A stretch of DNA of 64,000 nucleotides from Marinicauda algicola. GTDB taxonomy: Bacteria > Pseudomonadota > Alphaproteobacteria > Caulobacterales > Maricaulaceae. The stretch is taken from positions 1 through 64,000 of the forward strand of contig NZ_CP071057.1 of the NCBI RefSeq assembly GCF_017161425.1, in the 5' to 3' direction. Of the stretch, positions 62,589 through 64,000 are shown in pieces; position 1 is the stretch's first letter; the number at the start of each line of letters is the position of its first letter. The translations under genes were made by a program, and so were the position numbers. The notes beneath the pieces are model-generated. The model saw only the letters and a list, made by a program, of their open reading frames with translations, searched no databases and was not told where the DNA came from.

Positions 62589-63479
62589 TCACTCCGCCGG
62601 GATCAGCCCGGCCGCCTGCGGGTCGCCGACCGCCTCGGTGAGCGCCTTCTTCAGCTTTCCCAGCGCCTGGTGCTCGATCTGGCGCACGCGCTCCTTGGAG
62701 ATGCCGAGGCGTTCGCCGAGTTTCTCCAGCGTCACCGCCTCCTCGGCGAGCCGGCGTTCGCGGATGATGAGCTGCTCGCGCGCGGTGAGCGTGGCCATCG
62801 CCTCGCCGAGCCACTTGGTGCGCTTGCTGCCGTCGTGCTCGGCCATGACGCTGTCCTCCGGCGTCGGGGAGTCCGCGGCCAGGAGATCCTGCCACTCGCC
62901 CTCGCCGTCCTCGGTGAAGGGGGCGTTCAGCGAGCGGTCGACGGCGGCCAGGCGCGCGGCCATCTGCTCGACATCGTCCTCGCCGACCCTGAGAGCCTGG
63001 GCGACATAGGCGCGGTTCTCCGGCGTCAGCGCGCCGGAGGAGACGTCGTTGATGAGGGCGCGCAGGCGGCGAAGATTGAAGAACAGCGATTTCTGCGCCG
63101 AGGTCGTGCCGGTGCGCACGATCGACCAGTTTCTCAGCACGTAGTCCTGGATGGAGGAGCGGATCCACCAGCTGGCATAAGTGGAAAAGCGCACCTCGCG
63201 CTCGGGCTCGAAGCGGGCGGCGGCCTGCATCAGCCCGATATTGCCTTCCGAGACGAGGTCGGGGAAGGGCAGGCCGTAATGCTTGAACTTCGCGGCCATC
63301 GCGATGACGAGGCGCATGTAGGCGGTGGTCAGCCGGTGCAGGGCCTCCTCGTCGCCCTTCTCCTTCCAGGCGACGGCGAGATCGTGCTCCTCCTCGCGTT
63401 CGAGCAGCGGGGCGTCCATCGCGGTGCGCAGGAAGTGGCGGTCGGGATCGATCGAGCGGCGGGAGGAGGCGGCGGCCAT
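62589..63479 (-). CDS. rpoH: heat-shock sigma factor (sigma-32)
   Basis: A 296-residue sigma-70-family factor. Region 2 has YMRLVIAMAAKFKHYGLPFP, DLVSEGNIGLMQAAARFEPE and VRFSTYASWWIRSSIQDYVL. The RpoH box appears as SAQKSLFFNLRRLRALIND. Region 4 has AREQLIIRERRLAEEAVTLE and LGISKERVRQIEHQALGKLK. RpoH directs heat-shock transcription. Its stop is seven bases from the convergent lipoprotein stop. Confidence 0.95.
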   Translation of the reverse strand: MAAASSRRSIDPDRHFLRTAMDAPLLEREEEHDLAVAWKEKGDEEALHRLTTAYMRLVIAMAAKFKHYGLPFPDLVSEGNIGLMQAAARFEPEREVRFSTYASWWIRSSIQDYVLRNWSIVRTGTTSAQKSLFFNLRRLRALINDVSSGALTPENRAYVAQALRVGEDDVEQMAARLAAVDRSLNAPFTEDGEGEWQDLLAADSPTPEDSVMAEHDGSKRTKWLGEAMATLTAREQLIIRERRLAEEAVTLEKLGERLGISKERVRQIEHQALGKLKKALTEAVGDPQAAGLIPAE

Positions 63480-63591
63480 GGCATTCGCTCCGTGGTTCCG
63501 GGCTGGTGTCGATCCTCATTACGCGCGTTCGGCACGCCCGGTTCACCGTCCTGCGGACTTTATTCAGAGCGGCGAGCGCCGGACGAAACGA

Positions 63592-63622
63592 AACCGGGCG
63601 CGGAAAGCCTCCGCGCCCGGTT
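63592..63622 (-). terminator. terminator of the CarD gene
   Basis: AACCGGGCGCGGA and TCCGCGCCCGGTT form a perfect 13-base stem with a five-base loop, 33 bases after the CarD stop. On the minus strand TTTCGTTTC follows. Confidence 0.85.
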
Positions 63623-63654
63623 CGTACGTCTGCATTTGGCCGAGGTTTGCGCCG

Positions 63655-64000
63655 TTACGCGGCCTTCTTGGTGGACAGCGTCTCGGCGAGCATTTCCATC
63701 GCCTTCTCGCGGTCGACCTTCTCCACCGCGGCGACCTCGCGGGCCATGCGGTCGAGCGCGCTCTCGTAGAGCTGGCGTTCGGAGTAGGAGGGCTCGGGCT
63801 GGTCCTCGGCGCGGTAGAGATCGCGCACGACCTCGGCGATCGAGATCAGGTCGCCCGAATTGATCTTGGCTTCGTATTCCTGGGCCCGGCGGCTCCACAT
63901 GGTGCGCTTGACCTTGGCCTTGCCGGTCAGGGTCTTGAGTGCGTCCTTCAGCACCGTCTCGCTGGCGAGCGGGCGCATGCCGGAGGCCACCGCCTTCGCG
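63655..64000 (-). CDS. carD: CarD family transcriptional regulator (C-terminal part)
   Basis: The C-terminal 114 residues of a CarD/CdnL-type RNA polymerase-binding protein; the N-terminal RNAP-interaction domain lies beyond base 64000. The helical C-terminal domain is clear: VLKDALKTLTGKAKVKRTMW, SRRAQEYEAKINSGDLISIA, EVVRDLYRAEDQPEPSYSER and YESALDRMAREVAAVEKVDR. These proteins stabilise open promoter complexes. In Alphaproteobacteria carD often lies next to rpoH, as here. Confidence 0.93.
   Translation of the reverse strand, partial: AKAVASGMRPLASETVLKDALKTLTGKAKVKRTMWSRRAQEYEAKINSGDLISIAEVVRDLYRAEDQPEPSYSERQLYESALDRMAREVAAVEKVDREKAMEMLAETLSTKKAA

Overview
The window is GC-rich (mid-60s percent by eye) alphaproteobacterial chromosome. 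RpoH and CarD at the right end, the sarcosine/dimethylglycine route to betaine, the style of the TonB receptors and the DUF3489/DUF2924/recombinase cassette suggest a marine or halotolerant member of the Maricaulales/Hyphomonadaceae type. That placement is inference, made without a database search.

Region 1 (1-18.8 kb) is a catabolic cluster. It has two MmgE/PrpD proteins, a PaaK-like CoA ligase, an amidase, a nitrilase-fold protein, a HutC-type GntR regulator, two related small membrane proteins, an FAD oxidoreductase, an aldehyde dehydrogenase, a SnoaL-like protein, an aconitase-type LeuC/LeuD pair, a PrpB/isocitrate-lyase-type lyase, two polysaccharide-deacetylase-fold hydrolases, an isochorismatase-fold amidase, a DUF1330 protein and a methyltransferase. 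Start/stop overlaps tie most of them into operons. A GATATATC-centred palindrome recurs before three transcription units and is probably the cluster's operator. From 1 to about 14.9 kb nearly every gene carries single-base slips while codon use and downstream frames stay intact, which looks like uncorrected sequencing error rather than decay.

Region 2 (19-37.5 kb) holds a DUF4212/sodium-solute symporter pair, an alginate-export-type porin and a PLP decarboxylase, followed by a partial denitrification block: NosA/OprC-like copper TonB receptor, pseudoazurin, copper nitrite reductase NirK, DUF1858 protein, Dnr-type Crp/Fnr regulator, quinol NO reductase, YbaN-like protein, NsrR, anaerobic ribonucleotide reductase NrdD/NrdG, NnrS and a small membrane protein. 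Three TTG-N8-CAA boxes and two NsrR-like dyads connect these genes into NO-responsive regulation. No nosZ is present in the window.

Region 3 (37.8-54.6 kb) is accessory. It contains two tyrosine-integrase fragments, a histidine kinase converging on an operon of two related uncharacterised cysteine-containing exported proteins plus a NarL-type regulator, two large secreted LamG/FG-GAP proteins, a lower-GC OLD-family ATPase/TOPRIM nuclease, an HNH protein, two degenerate tRNA-like sequences, and a DUF3489-DUF2924-large serine recombinase cassette ending beside an intact tRNA-Arg(CCT).

Region 4 (54.6-64 kb) returns to core-like genes: a methyltransferase, a beta-propeller phytase with its own TonB receptor, glycine-to-betaine methyltransferases (GSMT/SDMT), a nuclease-like lipoprotein, RpoH and the C-terminal part of CarD.
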